Below are positions 1 through 14,000 of a stretch of 64,000 bases of DNA, one piece after another; position 1 is the stretch's first letter; each line of letters starts with the position of its first letter. The stretch is from Chrysomallon squamiferum. Lineage: Eukaryota; Mollusca; Gastropoda; Neomphalida; Peltospiridae. Under the pieces are notes generated by a model. It had not been told where the DNA came from, did no database searches, and was given only the letters and a program-made list of their open reading frames with translations. The stretch spans positions 18,635,245 to 18,699,244 of the forward strand of contig CM022667.1 of assembly GCA_012295275.1 (NCBI GenBank), written 5' to 3'. Position numbers and translations under genes: made by a program.

Positions 1-259
1 ACTTTAATTTCTCTTTATGATTTCATATGTGGCAAAACTACTGCATGCATACATGAATAAAAAAAGTAATACTAATTATATTGGTTTTATTAGTGTCATT
101 TATTGGCCATTCAAATGAAGCTAACATGTGCAATATAGTGATTAGTTTTTTTTTTCTACAGGCAGAAAGCAATTAAGAAGCAACAAAATGTGTAGTTATG
201 TGCTATGTTGTTTTTTGTTTTAATGTTATATCTATTGTTTTTGTTTTCTTCAAACTGAC

Positions 260-464
260 CCTTATGGTCTTCTTTTGCTTGAATATATTTTGTGACTTCT
301 GAATATAATTCATTTGAGATACTTTTTTCAATCAGCATTACTGTACCATTCATAGAATCCTCATCCATTGAATTAGAATCATCAAAGGATGTTACAACAG
401 ATGATGACTCCACTGCAATAATCCTAGGGGGTACTGATAAATCATCACAGTCCACAGTAGCCAT
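260..464 (-). CDS. First coding exon of an unrecognised gene, continuing off the left edge
   Basis: An open frame begins with ATG at 464 and reads MATVDCDDLSVPP, then an acidic, Ser-rich stretch. At 260 the frame meets a good donor (AAGG|GTCAGT); beyond it the composition turns into low-complexity Asn/Lys-rich translation, as expected of intron. I read this as 68 codons plus one base of a first coding exon, with the rest of the gene left of position 1. No known domain is visible, and the acidic N-terminus alone does not identify a family. The more GC-rich, CpG-containing stretch at about 860-1160 upstream could hold its promoter or untranslated first exon. It could also be a chance open frame. 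Confidence 0.4.
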
Positions 465-648
465 ATTTCTAAATAATGAGACAAAGAATTTGATTTAGAT
501 TACAAATGGCAGACGAAATTTATCAAAACAATTATTGAATGTCAGCATATTAATTTTTTGTTCCTCATGAACAAAATTATTTCATTCTATTACTTTATAA
601 CATTAGAAGATAGTTAATAAAATATAAACTGTAAAATGATAGCTTTAA

Positions 649-649
<1 letters not shown>

Positions 650-689
<40 letters not shown>
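650..689. repeat. (TAA)n microsatellite
   Basis: About 13 uninterrupted TAA units. Similar arrays recur throughout the window (1310-1342, 2434-2487, 3376-3456, 28426-28473, 49456-49515, 62562-62602). Confidence 0.9.
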
Positions 690-693
<4 letters not shown>

Positions 694-2430
694 ACATTTA
701 TACCTTACTAATTGATAAAATGGCGATTTAATTTATTGACGCATGTAACAATTTGTTTTGGAAAGCAGATGTTCTATATCTTTAATATAAGTAGTTGTAA
801 TGTGTAGTATCTAATATTAAAGCTGTAACTGGAAAAATAGTATTATTTACATTTTCGTTATTTTACGTAGCAGACGATCTTTTGGTTCTGGGAACCAATC
901 ATTCTCGATTCGAGAAGAAAAACAGTGTCAGATTTCCATGACAAGGCACAATGTCCTACTTTCTAACTGTAAAATACATTATTTTGTTTTCCAAGTATGA
1001 TCATAAGTAATGTTAATTAATATAACTGGATCAAAACCTGTTCTTGCCAATACTTCCTGCTTATTTACCCCAAATCTCAAACTTTTCTCGAAAATCTCGT
1101 TAGTATCTCGCACAGGTATAAATGGCGTCGAGATCGGGAATTTGCGAGAAAGAACGATACTGCGCATGTTCTATAATTACATTTGTTAGTATTCCTCCCT
1201 CAACAGTTCTTCAATAAATAAAATATAAGCTACACTATCCATAATTTATGGTTTAAAACAGTAACAATGTAACATAGAGGATTATTTATTATCTGTTACA
1301 ATTATCAAATAATAATAATAATAATAATAATAATTATTATTATGTAAACCTGACAAATTATGTAAACGCTGGAGGAGGGTGTTTAGCAGGCACAGCCTAT
1401 TCTTTTAGAAGAATTTTAGTTCGTGTTCGAGAAAGCAAAGATGTTTTAAATACATCAAATACAAATATTTTTCAAGTATTTACATCAAGATTTTGTTTTA
1501 TATATTTATATGGATATTTATTATATTACAGTTTCTTTTTCATTTTTCATTTATTATTCGAGCATATTTATTCATTTTCTTTCTTTCTTTTTTCTTTTCT
1601 TCTTCTTTTTTTTTTTTTTTTTTTTACTTTTTGAAAATTATGATGAAGATTATAGCTATCATTCAAAAATATGAATTTAAATAAAAAATTAAATGACCAA
1701 ATGACGTTTTAATAAATACTCGGAGCCCCAGATATTTCAGTTTTATGTAATTATTTACTTATTACAAAATGTTCTGACAGAGGACGAATATAGAAACGGA
1801 ACAAAAATTAATTTTGTAAACTGATATTTTTTATTATATAAAACGCGAATGGTAGTGTGTGTGTGTGTGTGTTTGTGCGTGACCGGGTAGATAATGCATC
1901 CACACACCAAAACTGCTCAAGTTCGATATTGATTATATTTTTAATTCCTCTTGATAATTGTATATTATAGCCTATTACAGATACTGTAAATGCCTTTCTT
2001 TATTGCCAGATGTTCTCTCTTCTCTCTCGAATAATCTTATACTATAAGTTATAGCCCACCCCTCAAAAATACTGCAGACCATTATACTTATAGTACTCTG
2101 TTCTTTAAAATAGCCGTCGTGACAGTGTTTACAATATATTAATGTCCAAGAACCTTAAGTCTAAACGAGAAATAAAGCTCAGATGTCTTAATGGTGTTTA
2201 TGTAACTTTAGTGAAACTGCAGACACACACACCACACACATATTTCTGCTGAATAATAATAAAAAATAGTTCCATTTTTCTTTTCTTTCCTTTCTTTATG
2301 TTCTCTTCAATTAAAATAAAATATCTGTGATATGGTAATAAAAATTAATAGTATCAAAAATTATATAGTTAGCCATTGGGCCAATACACACTGTATGCCA
2401 ATTTAAAAAATAAATATGACAATTAGCACC

Positions 2431-2433
<3 letters not shown>

Positions 2434-2487
<54 letters not shown>
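2434..2487. repeat. (ATT)n microsatellite
   Basis: About 18 uninterrupted triplets. In frame it gives a poly-Tyr open frame that is not a gene. Confidence 0.95.
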
Positions 2488-2488
<1 letters not shown>

Positions 2489-2896
2489 CTTGGAGAATTA
2501 TTTTATCCGAGGATAGAGAACAAAACAGTAAATGTTTAGTTAATGACAAATTTTATATATATAAGATATTTCGATCATGTCTTTCGGATTTTAATTAAAA
2601 AAAAAAAAAAAAAAAAATAATAATAATAATAATAATTAAACAAAATAAATTTTAAAAAATAAAGTTGAAGGCCTAACGAAAAATTGCGCCTTTCGTTTGA
2701 AAAAAGTAAAAAAATAAGAAACACTGAATCACTGAGATGAAAACCTTTTCATTATTCTTTTTCAGAAACTTTTGTTACAGTTAAATTTCTTCTCAAAAAC
2801 TGCTCCGAGAATTGTCGATTAGCCTTTCATTGTTATAGTAGAAACAGTATGTTTCATTTGTTGACGTTTGCAGTCATCCATGTGAAACTTAACGTG

Positions 2897-2901
2897 ATTG
2901 G
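2897..2901 (-). promoter_or_regulatory. Inverted CCAAT box upstream of POGLUT2/3
   Basis: ATTGG within GTGATTGGTTAG lies about 125 bases before the POGLUT start codon. This is the usual NF-Y type context and spacing. A five-base motif is weak evidence alone. Confidence 0.3.
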
Positions 2902-3025
2902 TTAGAAAATAACCTGCTGCCATGTGTTTCCAGTTTGTATTTCGATAAATGTTATAATAAGGTAGTAAGTGATAGAAGATAGATCAGTGCTTGATTTTAA
3001 ATGCAAGTTGTTACATTTAGCAGAA

Positions 3026-3375
3026 ATGAGGAAAATTCCTGTTTGTAATACGATCTTTGCGTTTCTGATCAGCATCTGTTTACTATTAAATGTAGGCGTG
3101 GCCAATATCCAGAAAACTGTCAGTGCCAAAAAAACTCATGTCTGGGGTCCGGGCTTGAGAGCCGATTTCTTCGTTCCAGTCAGATATTTTTACATACATG
3201 CCGCAGACGAATCAGGTTTAAAGTGAGTAACTTTTTATTTTCATAAACGTAAATAAATAGAAATTCAAATACTATATCTGTTACCAACTACTGAATTAAC
3301 ACTTTCGTTCATAATTATGATGATGATGATAAATTATAAATAAATGCATATAAGAAGTAAAATAAATAATTATTA

Positions 3376-3408
<33 letters not shown>

Positions 3409-5240
3409 TAATAATAATAATAATAATAATTATTATTATTATTATTATTATTATTAAATAAACAACGCTATGTTCATCACTTAATTTTTTTTAGATAAAT
3501 TTAATTTATAAATATGTTTTTATTAGCCAGAAATACAGTGATTTATCTGCAAGTTATAAGAAAAATATTTATGCAAAACCTAAATCAAGAAACCTGTTTC
3601 ACCAACTCCAAAAGCTGAGATCATTATGTGATAAATATGTATTTTATAAACTATATCAAAAATAATTGACTAAATACTGCACCTAATCAAAAAAAGTGTT
3701 ATTCTTTTAATAACTGTTAGTTAATGATTTTGTAGCTGAGCTTCAGAGAACTAAGATTAGTTTTATGTTCACTTTCAGTTCAGTAACAAACTTTAATCAC
3801 CCATAACTGATTTCTGGTATGTACAAGGATTTTTAACAAGGTGATTCACTATTAATTTGACTTACTTCATCAGTTCTTTGACAAATAGACATTTTTATTT
3901 TTTGAAAGTTTTATTGTATACATTGTTTTTCTTTTTTCACTATTTAGTTGAAAATGAAGCTGTTATTTGTAATGACAGAGACATGCTAATAAAAAAAAAA
4001 AATGAAAAAATGAATTACAGAACACTTGAATTGACTAAAATCTTAAGAAATTTGTTACATTCAGTTAGCAGAAGGCTACAGACACAGAAACAGAAACACA
4101 CAGATGCACTCTCACTCACATTTGTACATATACTCATAAATTTCATACATGAACATACAACAAGCACAAAAAACCCCACCTTAAACATTCATACAAATTT
4201 TGTAAATATTTAACACATTTATCAAAATTTAAAAAAAAAAAACATGATGAAGCATTTTTCATATGAAAGAATGACAAATAATTAAGTAATGTAGGATAAT
4301 ACTTGGAATAACATCTTTTATAAATATATTTGAACATGAAATATATTTCAAAATATTAGGATAAAAAATTGTTCAGACATGCCCTTGCCATCTAGTAATA
4401 ATATTTACAAATTATGTTTATACACATAAATATATATGATTTTTATCTTATCAGTCAATAGTTTTCATCTTTCTGATAAGTTATTTATTTATTTATTTAT
4501 TTATTATGCATGAATTGTGCATGTGTATTATATTCAAAAGGAACTGTTTAAGACAATAGAATTTGCAGTTCCGACATGACTAAGTCTAATGTTCTTCTGT
4601 AGTTGTGAAATATGTATGATGCAACAGTTGGATGTTGAGTTAGGTCAAAGTTTCCTGTGATTAATACATATGTATGTGTGTGTGTGTGTCTTATCTCTGT
4701 GAGTGTGTCACAGTCAATGTCATATAATCATGTGTTGGTGATTTGATTAGTTATGCATATGTACTATTTCAAATTACATTTAATTTATTACCAGTTTGAA
4801 ACATAGTTTATAGCTAACAATTTAAATACATTTTTTATTGATTTACTGAATTGATTTAACCATAGTTACGAATGTCTTGAAATAACAAAGTTCATCTGAT
4901 TTAGAGAGAATTATTTAAAAATTAATTATTTAATTATATTTTTAAAATATATCTGTACGAATACAGCAAAAACAGTTCATTTATCTAGAAAGCCTTTCAC
5001 AATCTTAGAAAATTGGATATTTACCTGCTCAGTCTGCTAAAAGCACTTTAACAAAATGAAATTGAACAATCAGCAGGATTTTCCATCTTCGGTTGTTGTG
5101 TGAAAATAATGTAATGGCACAGTGTAATAAATAAAATATGCTTTTTCTGCTCACTTATACAGTGTGTTACTTAACACTTGAGTTATTCAAAAGTAATTCT
5201 GACAGATTTCTATGGGTGTTAAATGTACACTAAGTACAAT

Positions 5241-5289
<49 letters not shown>

Positions 5290-8200
5290 GTTTTTTATGT
5301 TAATAATATCATTTTGTTAATGTGTGACTGTAAATTTGTATTATGTTAACTTATTAACACCATTGTGTATGTGTGTATTTGTAGTGTTTCCCCCAGTCAC
5401 AGATAGAAAAAGGGGCATTTTTTTTTATACTACCTATCTTCAAAATGGCAGAATTGACAAACTTTTGTGGATATTTGATGGTGCTAAAAAGTGTTGTTTG
5501 TACTTGTTTATTGGCACAAAAAATGGCTGTACTGGAGCTAAAAAGTGCTATTCATATTTGTATTTTGGTTCTAAAAAGTTCTGTTTGTATTTGTTTATTG
5601 ACACTTGACAAACTGATGCCTGCAATAATTATCAGCATGTTTTATTGAGAATTTAGGTAAATGGGCATCCTCAAAAAGGTGCTAGATAGGCCACCCTCCT
5701 ATTGGCTTAAATGTCCGAACATTTTGAGACTTTTTGTTTGTTTTATCTTATACATACAGAAATATGCACTGTTAATTATCATTTAGGAATATTTCTTCTT
5801 TTTTCACTTTTAAAAAAAATAATTATTCTAAGTTTTTCTAATGGTTATATCTGCATGAAATTCCTGCCAGTCACAAAATAATTTCAGTATGTGTAATAAG
5901 CCTATGAAATATCTGAACAAAGTTTTTAATCTCATCTACTCTTAACTGTAGACGAGTAAGATTGTGTTCCACTTTCCATAATGAATACATTTTTATATTT
6001 ATATAAGTGTAAAAGAAAGCCTGTCTATTTATTAAAATGTTTTGGAGGTTATGATGGGTGTTCTATATGCACACTTTGAGACTTATTATATTGGAGGATC
6101 TCTTTAGAATTTCACTAGAGTTATAAAAATAAATTCTAAATACATTTTTAAAAATATTTCTTCTTCTTATTTAGATGTACCAGATATTAAAACTATCAAA
6201 TAATTTGGTTATAGTTTTTGCAATAATAATAATCAAATATGTAGCTTAAAATCCAAAGCAACAGAAAGCAAGTAATAGTTAGGAGACACCAAATTATTTA
6301 ATCGCAGTAATACATATTTTAACCATAATAAAATATATCAAAATGTCCTGGTAGCTGCATCAGAATTGTTGCAGTATTAAAATCTATAATGATATTCCAA
6401 ATAGGAACACACACATTATTCAATCAGTGCCACACACACACACACACACACACACACATAACTTAATCAACTATTTTTTTTTTAGCTATGATCAAAATCT
6501 GTTTTTATAATTACTGAATACTGTCGTCTAACTTAATTTTGTTTTATTAGTATTATTATTATTTTTTTTTTATACTTTATGTATATATATATATTTTTTT
6601 TTTTTCAGATTCAGTGAATCAGTAGGAGAAAAAGCTTTCTCTGTAAACATTCATTCATTTGATAGTGAAAAAGTACGAATCTGGTCCCAAGTTCTGGACA
6701 GACATGATGGTTCATATATTGTACGTTTCAGATGTTATGAAAGCATTTCTAATCTTATAATTGATGTTATACATAATGGCAAACATGTTGCTGAATCACC
6801 TTATTCCATAACAGGTAATACTAATTATGCCATAGAATTATTTTTACAATATGACTGATCTGTTTTCTTTAATGTTTTGTTTATACAAGCAGAAATTAAT
6901 GTATAACATATTGTTGTCCACCTAGATCTTACTGGCTTTCAGCATAAATTAACTGTTAACAAAACTATTAATTCACTAAAAGGATTTTTACTTTGAAATA
7001 TAAGAACATATAATTATATATTTTATTTTTATTTTTATAAGTAACCTGATAATAAAACATGAACAAAAAAATGTAATAGTAATAGTAGTAATAACTGATA
7101 TAGTTTAAAAAAATTCTGAAGCTACAGTGGTTTATAAAAGATAAACAAAATACATTTGTTTTTGGTGAGAACTTTATGTGTGTTTAACAAATCTTTTAGG
7201 TAATGTGTATCATGAAAAGTGTTCATGTCCTCAGCCAAACATTACTGAGTTTTACAAACAGCTGGCCTGTCCAAGAAGTTACAGACAGATAAAACAAGAC
7301 TTGGCCATATTCAAACACGTAGACATGAAGTCAGTGGCAACAGAAGCCATCTCCAGATTTAACAATGCTGGTGCTCATAGCATTTGTCATTACAAAGTCA
7401 TAAATAATAAGGTAGGTGATTCTACAATTTTATTATTATTTTTTATTTTTTTATTTCTGTTTTAATACTATACCTTAATAATACCTTATAAACACACTTT
7501 GAGCTTTCTTGAGCAATTTTATTTGTTTTATTGTCTCATCTTTTGAGTTTTAATCTGATTTTAATATGATACTTTTTACTGACCATATTTTAAATTTCCT
7601 CCAGCAATTTCATTTGTATAATTTTATAGTTATCCATTCATTTATATACGCAAATCTCACTTCCATATATATATATAAATACACACATACATATACACAG
7701 GGTGTCCCATAAAATTCCATACACAGGAAAAATAAATGTTTTTATATGAAAAACATTTTTTATTTATATAATGTGCTCTACATGACTGCCATTATGTTGA
7801 AAACACATTTCAATGCATGCCCTCCACTGCTGAAGAACATGTTCAAGCACAGCTGGAGTTATCCTTGTATTGGCATTAGTGATACATTGCTTGAGATGAT
7901 TTATGTTTTGTAACTTTTCCTGATACACCATGGCCTTCAGGTGCCCCCAAAGGTAAAAATCAAGTGGGGTAAGGTCGTGAGATCCGGGAGGCCATTCTAC
8001 AGGATGACACTGACCAATCCACCCACCTGGAAACTGCTGATCTAACCACTGACATACGTGAATACCAAATGTATGGAAACTTACATGACACCCTGTATAT
8101 ATATATATATATATATTTTTTAGACATACATAGGTAACTTCACATTTTCTAAAACAAAATTCTTTTAATTTTATTATTTCATTAATTTTTTTAATTACTA

Positions 8201-10992
8201 GTAGCAAAAATTGTAGTTATCCTGTAGTAACATTGTCATCTTAAATAAAATCGAGTTATAACATCTGATATAATGTGTATATTTAATTTTTATTAATTGA
8301 CTTTTATTATAAATATTTTAATCTGACAATATCATCCCTGTCTTTTCTCGAGCTGTTTAATAAACTTTAGGGTTAAATGTTATGACAAAGTTCAACAGTC
8401 TGAGAATGATTAATCAAATCTCCAGATCTTAATTAAAATCCACAAAAAACATTTATATATGTTATATTTATTCCAGTTTCTAGAAAATTAAATCACAGAC
8501 ACAGACAGACACACACAAAAAGCTTCTATTTCATTTTATTTTTATTATTTATTTATTAAATTATGTATTTAATAGTGTTTGTTTGTTTGTTTTAGTTCTT
8601 TTTTTCTTGAAAAATGTTTAAGAGTTCCTAATTTTATATAGCACGGAGAGAATTTTGCTTAACATAGTCAAAGTAAGAATAATAGAATTTAAAAAAAACC
8701 CTCATATTTATATGGTCAGATTTTTCACTTCGAAAGTTGATGGTGAAGAATATGGTACTGTGAAAGAGTTTTTATAAAGTGAGTTTTTTAAATACGTAAA
8801 GTTAAAATTAAAGATGAATATGCATGTTCAGATCAAGAAGCTGCATGTAAACATACTGGATTATACATAAAATGTATAACAGAATTTTAAAATATTGTAG
8901 AAGAAGTATACTGTAACAGGAAGATTTTTAACTTTGTAAGACAGCATCTATATAACCTTTTCTTGAAAAACAGTTATTACAGAGACTCAAAAGAGAGTAA
9001 CAATTTTTAATATGAGAGGATTTTCAAAATTTATGATTATTAATATTTATTTTTCTTTGATTTATTTATTTTATTTAAATTTATTTTTTATTATTTATTA
9101 TAATACCTTTTTTTTTTTTTTGGATTATTATTATTATTGTTTTTGTTGATATTTGTTTGTTTCTAAGGGTTCCTTTTTTTTTCTTTTTTTTTTTTTAATA
9201 TATAAAATAAAAAGATATCAAGGATTTTGAAAAAAACTGCTGCATGAATTAAATTGTATTTGGGTGACAGTTTCATTTTACACAATTTTGACCTAATGAT
9301 TAACCATCTAATATAGGAGATGCTGCAATTAATAACTACAACTATTTTCTACCACTAACATTTAAAAAACAAAATTAGGGCAAAGAATTCTGTCTAGAAC
9401 GTAAATTATCTTTATTATTTGCATTAAAAAAATATTCTTGCTTATTCAAGCAAAATAATTACCTTTGAATGAAACTGAAGAATTAATACTCTGAATATAC
9501 CTTTGTGACAGTATATTTGTGATGACAGATAAGATTCTGTGAATTGGATTTCTAACCATATTATAGAAAGTTATTTTATTATATACATGATTTATTTAAG
9601 TTGAGTACTATTTAAAATTCTGTGGATAGCTGTTGAGCCAGTGCTTTGTAAAGCACAGTTGAATTGTACATGAAAGATGCTTTCAAACATTTCATTTTAA
9701 TATAGGGCTATTCCCAGGCACACCCAACATAAATAAAACATCTTTTATTTGGGACAGCTTCTTTTTCATAATAAAAGCATATATAGTTGCTTTGTGTTTA
9801 CTTTCTTATATATATATATAATCTTTTATTATTAATATATATTTTTTTAATTTGTAACAATTTTTTTTTTTTTTATCTTACTGTAATAGTCAGATGTAGT
9901 AAAAATCTGTAGTGTTTTTTTCAGCTAGAACAGTTTGACTTTTTATGATTCATTTATATTTCAGTGACCGTTATTCTATTCATTTGTCTTTTTCTGCTTT
10001 TTTAATGACATCTGCCTTTGGTCCAATGTTCATATTATTGGCTTCTGGTCTTTAGGAGATATTTTGGAAGTAAATATATCAGGAATAAATTACAGCAGTA
10101 TTTAATTTCTTGTAAAGTTGACACGTTTAACTGCAGTTTTTTTTATTCATGCTAGATATGCTGTGAAAAACTTATCACCATTGATGATTTGCATACATCA
10201 TTAAGCCAGATTAAAAACACTTGTTAATTAATAAAACAAGTATGCACAACTCATTATACATGACTACTCATTACTGCTAACTTAAGGCTACTGACTATAT
10301 TAAGGCAAGGCTATATTATAGTTATTCAGTTTTTATTTATAACTGACAATTTTTCTGATATCTGTACTTGAATGATAAATCATATAATATTCTAAAAGCT
10401 TGAATATTATAATTAGCTAGATTTTCCCCATGATTAGAATCAAATCAGATAAGCAATGAAGTCATAGTTTTTGTGACATAATTTCTCTTTTAATTGAATT
10501 AAGGTATATTCTAACTAACAATATTACTGTATTTTAATGGTTCTGCCATAACTATTCATTTGTTACACAGATATAATGTGATAGTTGTTATATGTTTAGC
10601 AAAAAGTGCAGTAACAACTGGAGAAAAGTTAAAATTATAAAACGAAAAGCAATTTACATTCAGCAACACTTATCATCAGGCACACATAAACAAAATGAAA
10701 TAAGGCATCCCATTCAGAAAGGTCCATGGACTACAATTTGCTAATGACTGATTTAAATCATAATTCTGTCATGAAGAAGGAAATCTTTGCTATTCAATAA
10801 TATGTGATAAAATAGTACACAAGTTAGAATTTTAAAATATTTAAACTAAATAAACAGACTTTTTTTAATACTTGTTAAAACTAATTTTTCTTTGTTAGAT
10901 ATACCGAAAGACTTATGGACAACATGTTGGTTTTAAAATGTTTGTGGACAATATACTTTTATCAATAGCTAAAAAGGTAAGAACACACACAG

Positions 10993-11026
<34 letters not shown>

Positions 11027-14000
11027 TTTTTTGACAGGGTTCTTAAAAATGTTTAAATTTACAGCTGTATGAACAGTGATGTTTATGTGCCTATGTGTGT
11101 GCATGCATGCATATGTATATCTGTGTGTTTCTGAGTTAGTGTCTATAATGTAGAACTTATTTTAAAATTCTGACCTATTTTTATATATATATATATATGT
11201 GTGTATATATTTCATAGAAAAAAAAAAAAAAAAAAAAAAAAACTATTTTATTTTGATGTTTAATGATAATAAAATCAGTATATCAGTGTATGTGAAATTT
11301 ACTGTATCATGTGTTTCCATATACATGCAGTAATTATTTTTATTATTTAAATTTTAATATTAACTTGTCTAATGATTCATCAGAAAAATGAAATCATGAT
11401 TTTTGCCATGATATATGTATAACATATAATTATTTTAATAACACAGGTAAACTTACCAGACTTTGAATTCATTGTCAATCTTGGAGACTGGCCACTTGAA
11501 AAGAAAAAAGTTAATGATAATCCATTACCCATTTTCTCTTGGTGTGGTTCAGAGGAAACTCATGACATTGTCATGCCAACTTATGATATCACTGAAGCAA
11601 CACTTGAGATGATGGGCAGGTACAGATTTTATATATATGTATATTACATAAAATGAAATAATTTTTAACACTAAAAACATATCTAAAATTTCTTGTGTAA
11701 AGATGTTTTGAAAAATGTTCTTGTGTTTAAATTAAGGATGTTTCCAAATTCTATATCAACAATTTCAGTACAAGATCTTTGATGCCCAGCTGGATAAAAA
11801 ATTTAGCATTTTGTCTTCTTTCACAAATGTATTTTTGTTTATTTGAATTATTTTAAATTATTTGTAAATATCTGGATTTGCTTTCAACATAACATCGGTC
11901 TTTATTATTATTAATAATTTCTGTTACTGATAGCCACTACCACTAAACTATTACTATTACATTTCTGCTATAATATTATTGCTGCTGCTACCTATAGTTG
12001 CCCACCACTACTACAACTTCAACTACTGTCACACTGTTACAGAAGTATTAGTAGAACTACTGTTACTATTACAACTATTACTAATGATGCTCTTATGGTA
12101 TTATTTTACTACAGTTATCAAGTACTATACTTTTATTAATCATTTATTATTATAGGGTATCACTGGATATGTTTTCAGTTCAGGCAAATACTGGTCCATC
12201 TTGGAATAAAAAACTGGATGTTGCATTTTGGCGTGGGCGTGACAGTAGACAGGAACGTCTTGATCTTGTTGTGATGTCACGCAAACATCCACATATCATT
12301 GATGCTGCTCTCACAAATATGTTTTTTTTCAACAAAGATACAGAAAAATATGGAGAAATTAAACAGCATGTTTCATTCTTTGATTTTTTTAAGGTTAAAA
12401 GTGTTTGTTTTATTTTATTTTAAAATCATGTTTAAAAACTCCATATTGTCCTGTTTTTAACAAACTTTAAATGTAAAATCAAGTAGCATTGTTTTGTTTG
12501 TTTCTGGACATGATTACTAATTAAAATGTTTGATATGCTGATGCAAAGTCACTTACATTTTCTCTTTTCTCATTTATTAGTTAAGCAAAAATCACCAACA
12601 GAATGAGTATATGACTACTTTGTAACAGTTTACTCAGTCTGTCATTAATTACTATATAGGTGTGTTTTACAGTAAGCTTGACAATGTATTAATTAAACTT
12701 TTGTTTCAGTATAAGTATCAGATAAATGTGGATGGAACAGTTGCTGCTTATCGACTGCCATATTTATATGGTGGTGATTCACTGGTGCTGAAACAAGACT
12801 CGCACTACTATGAACATTTCTATCACAATCTAAAACCATATGAGCACTACATTCCATTCAAACACGATCTCAGTGACCTCATAGAAAAAATTCAGTGGGC
12901 TCAAGATCATGACCAGGAGGTAAATTTTAAGATTAATATTTCTTGATGGATTTATATAATTAACTCCAGCTATAGGAATCTTCTACTATGCATCATTGCA
13001 TTCGTGTACAACAGCATAATATTTTATAATCCACTTAATACCTTGAGAATACCTTGTGATATATCACTGCAGAAAATAATTGGCAGCCTATAAAGCTTGC
13101 AGGTCTACCATCATAATTTTAAATAAAATATAATATACATTATTCACAGTTGACTACATTTCTGATATAACTTACAGCTGTTAGCTATAGTCATCTATAT
13201 GAGACTGGCCATTTTGAAAGTGAATATTGCTAATCCATAATGTTAAGGCCACTCTTTCACTGATAAACATTCCTGTTGATTTCTGTTTTACAGTGTAAAA
13301 TTTCAGTTTATGATTAGGAAGTACTTCCAACATATATAACATACGTTATTTGTATTCTATACAAATTGGATTAAAATGGTTTTTGCTCTCGTTATTTTAA
13401 TACTTTTTTCTCACATATTATTAGGTGGCTTTTTGATGTTTTTTTACCAGGCACAGAAAATAGCAAAAACTGCACAGAACTGGGTTCAACATAACCTTAA
13501 TCCTGCAGATATATTTTGTTACCATATTAAACTTTTTCATGTGAGTCTGCTATCTCTTTTTTCTTTTTCAAATCTAAAAAAAAAATATTTTAATGTTTAC
13601 ATACATATCATTGTATGGTAATCACTTTTATAAAAAAATTATAATAATAAAAATAAAAATATAAAATTCCATATGTGTGTATGTATGTAGGCATAAATTG
13701 TGAACATTATTTTTTTTTCATAAATTGTTTGACCAGATACTTAACCACCTTCTGTTAATGTAAACTTTAATAAAAGTAAAGCCAAATACCTTCTTGTTCA
13801 CTTATTGTGAATAAGTTATTTGTTTTTACTTTGTTATACGAATAAGTGTTAATTTCATATTACACACCACAAGCAAAAATTACTGTTCTTCATACAATAC
13901 CATTCATCATTTTTTACATTATATATGTATATTATTTCATGTGCAAGTGGGTTTTTTTTTATAGAATTTCAATGGATGTGTACATGGGTGTATTTGTCTT

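Larger units (their letters stand above)
465..3025. other. Intergenic region between the left-edge gene and POGLUT2/3
   Basis: No convincing coding sequence. It holds triplet microsatellites, poly-T and poly-A tracts, a (TG)n run near 1855-1873 and a more GC-rich stretch at about 860-1160 that may be a promoter. The last 250 bases before the POGLUT gene include an inverted CCAAT box. Confidence 0.6.

Noticed and set aside
1000-1165. Minus-strand 62-codon open frame near 979-1167
   Set aside because: No domain and no good donor in frame; more likely promoter or untranslated sequence of the left-edge gene.
2969-3025. Upstream in-frame ATG for POGLUT2/3 at 2969
   Set aside because: It would add 19 charged residues before the signal peptide; the ATG at 3026 gives a normal secretory N-terminus.
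12662-12709. Possible extension of POGLUT exon 7 upstream of 12710
   Set aside because: A clear TTGTTTCAG acceptor precedes YKYQINVDG and the upstream codons do not match the family.
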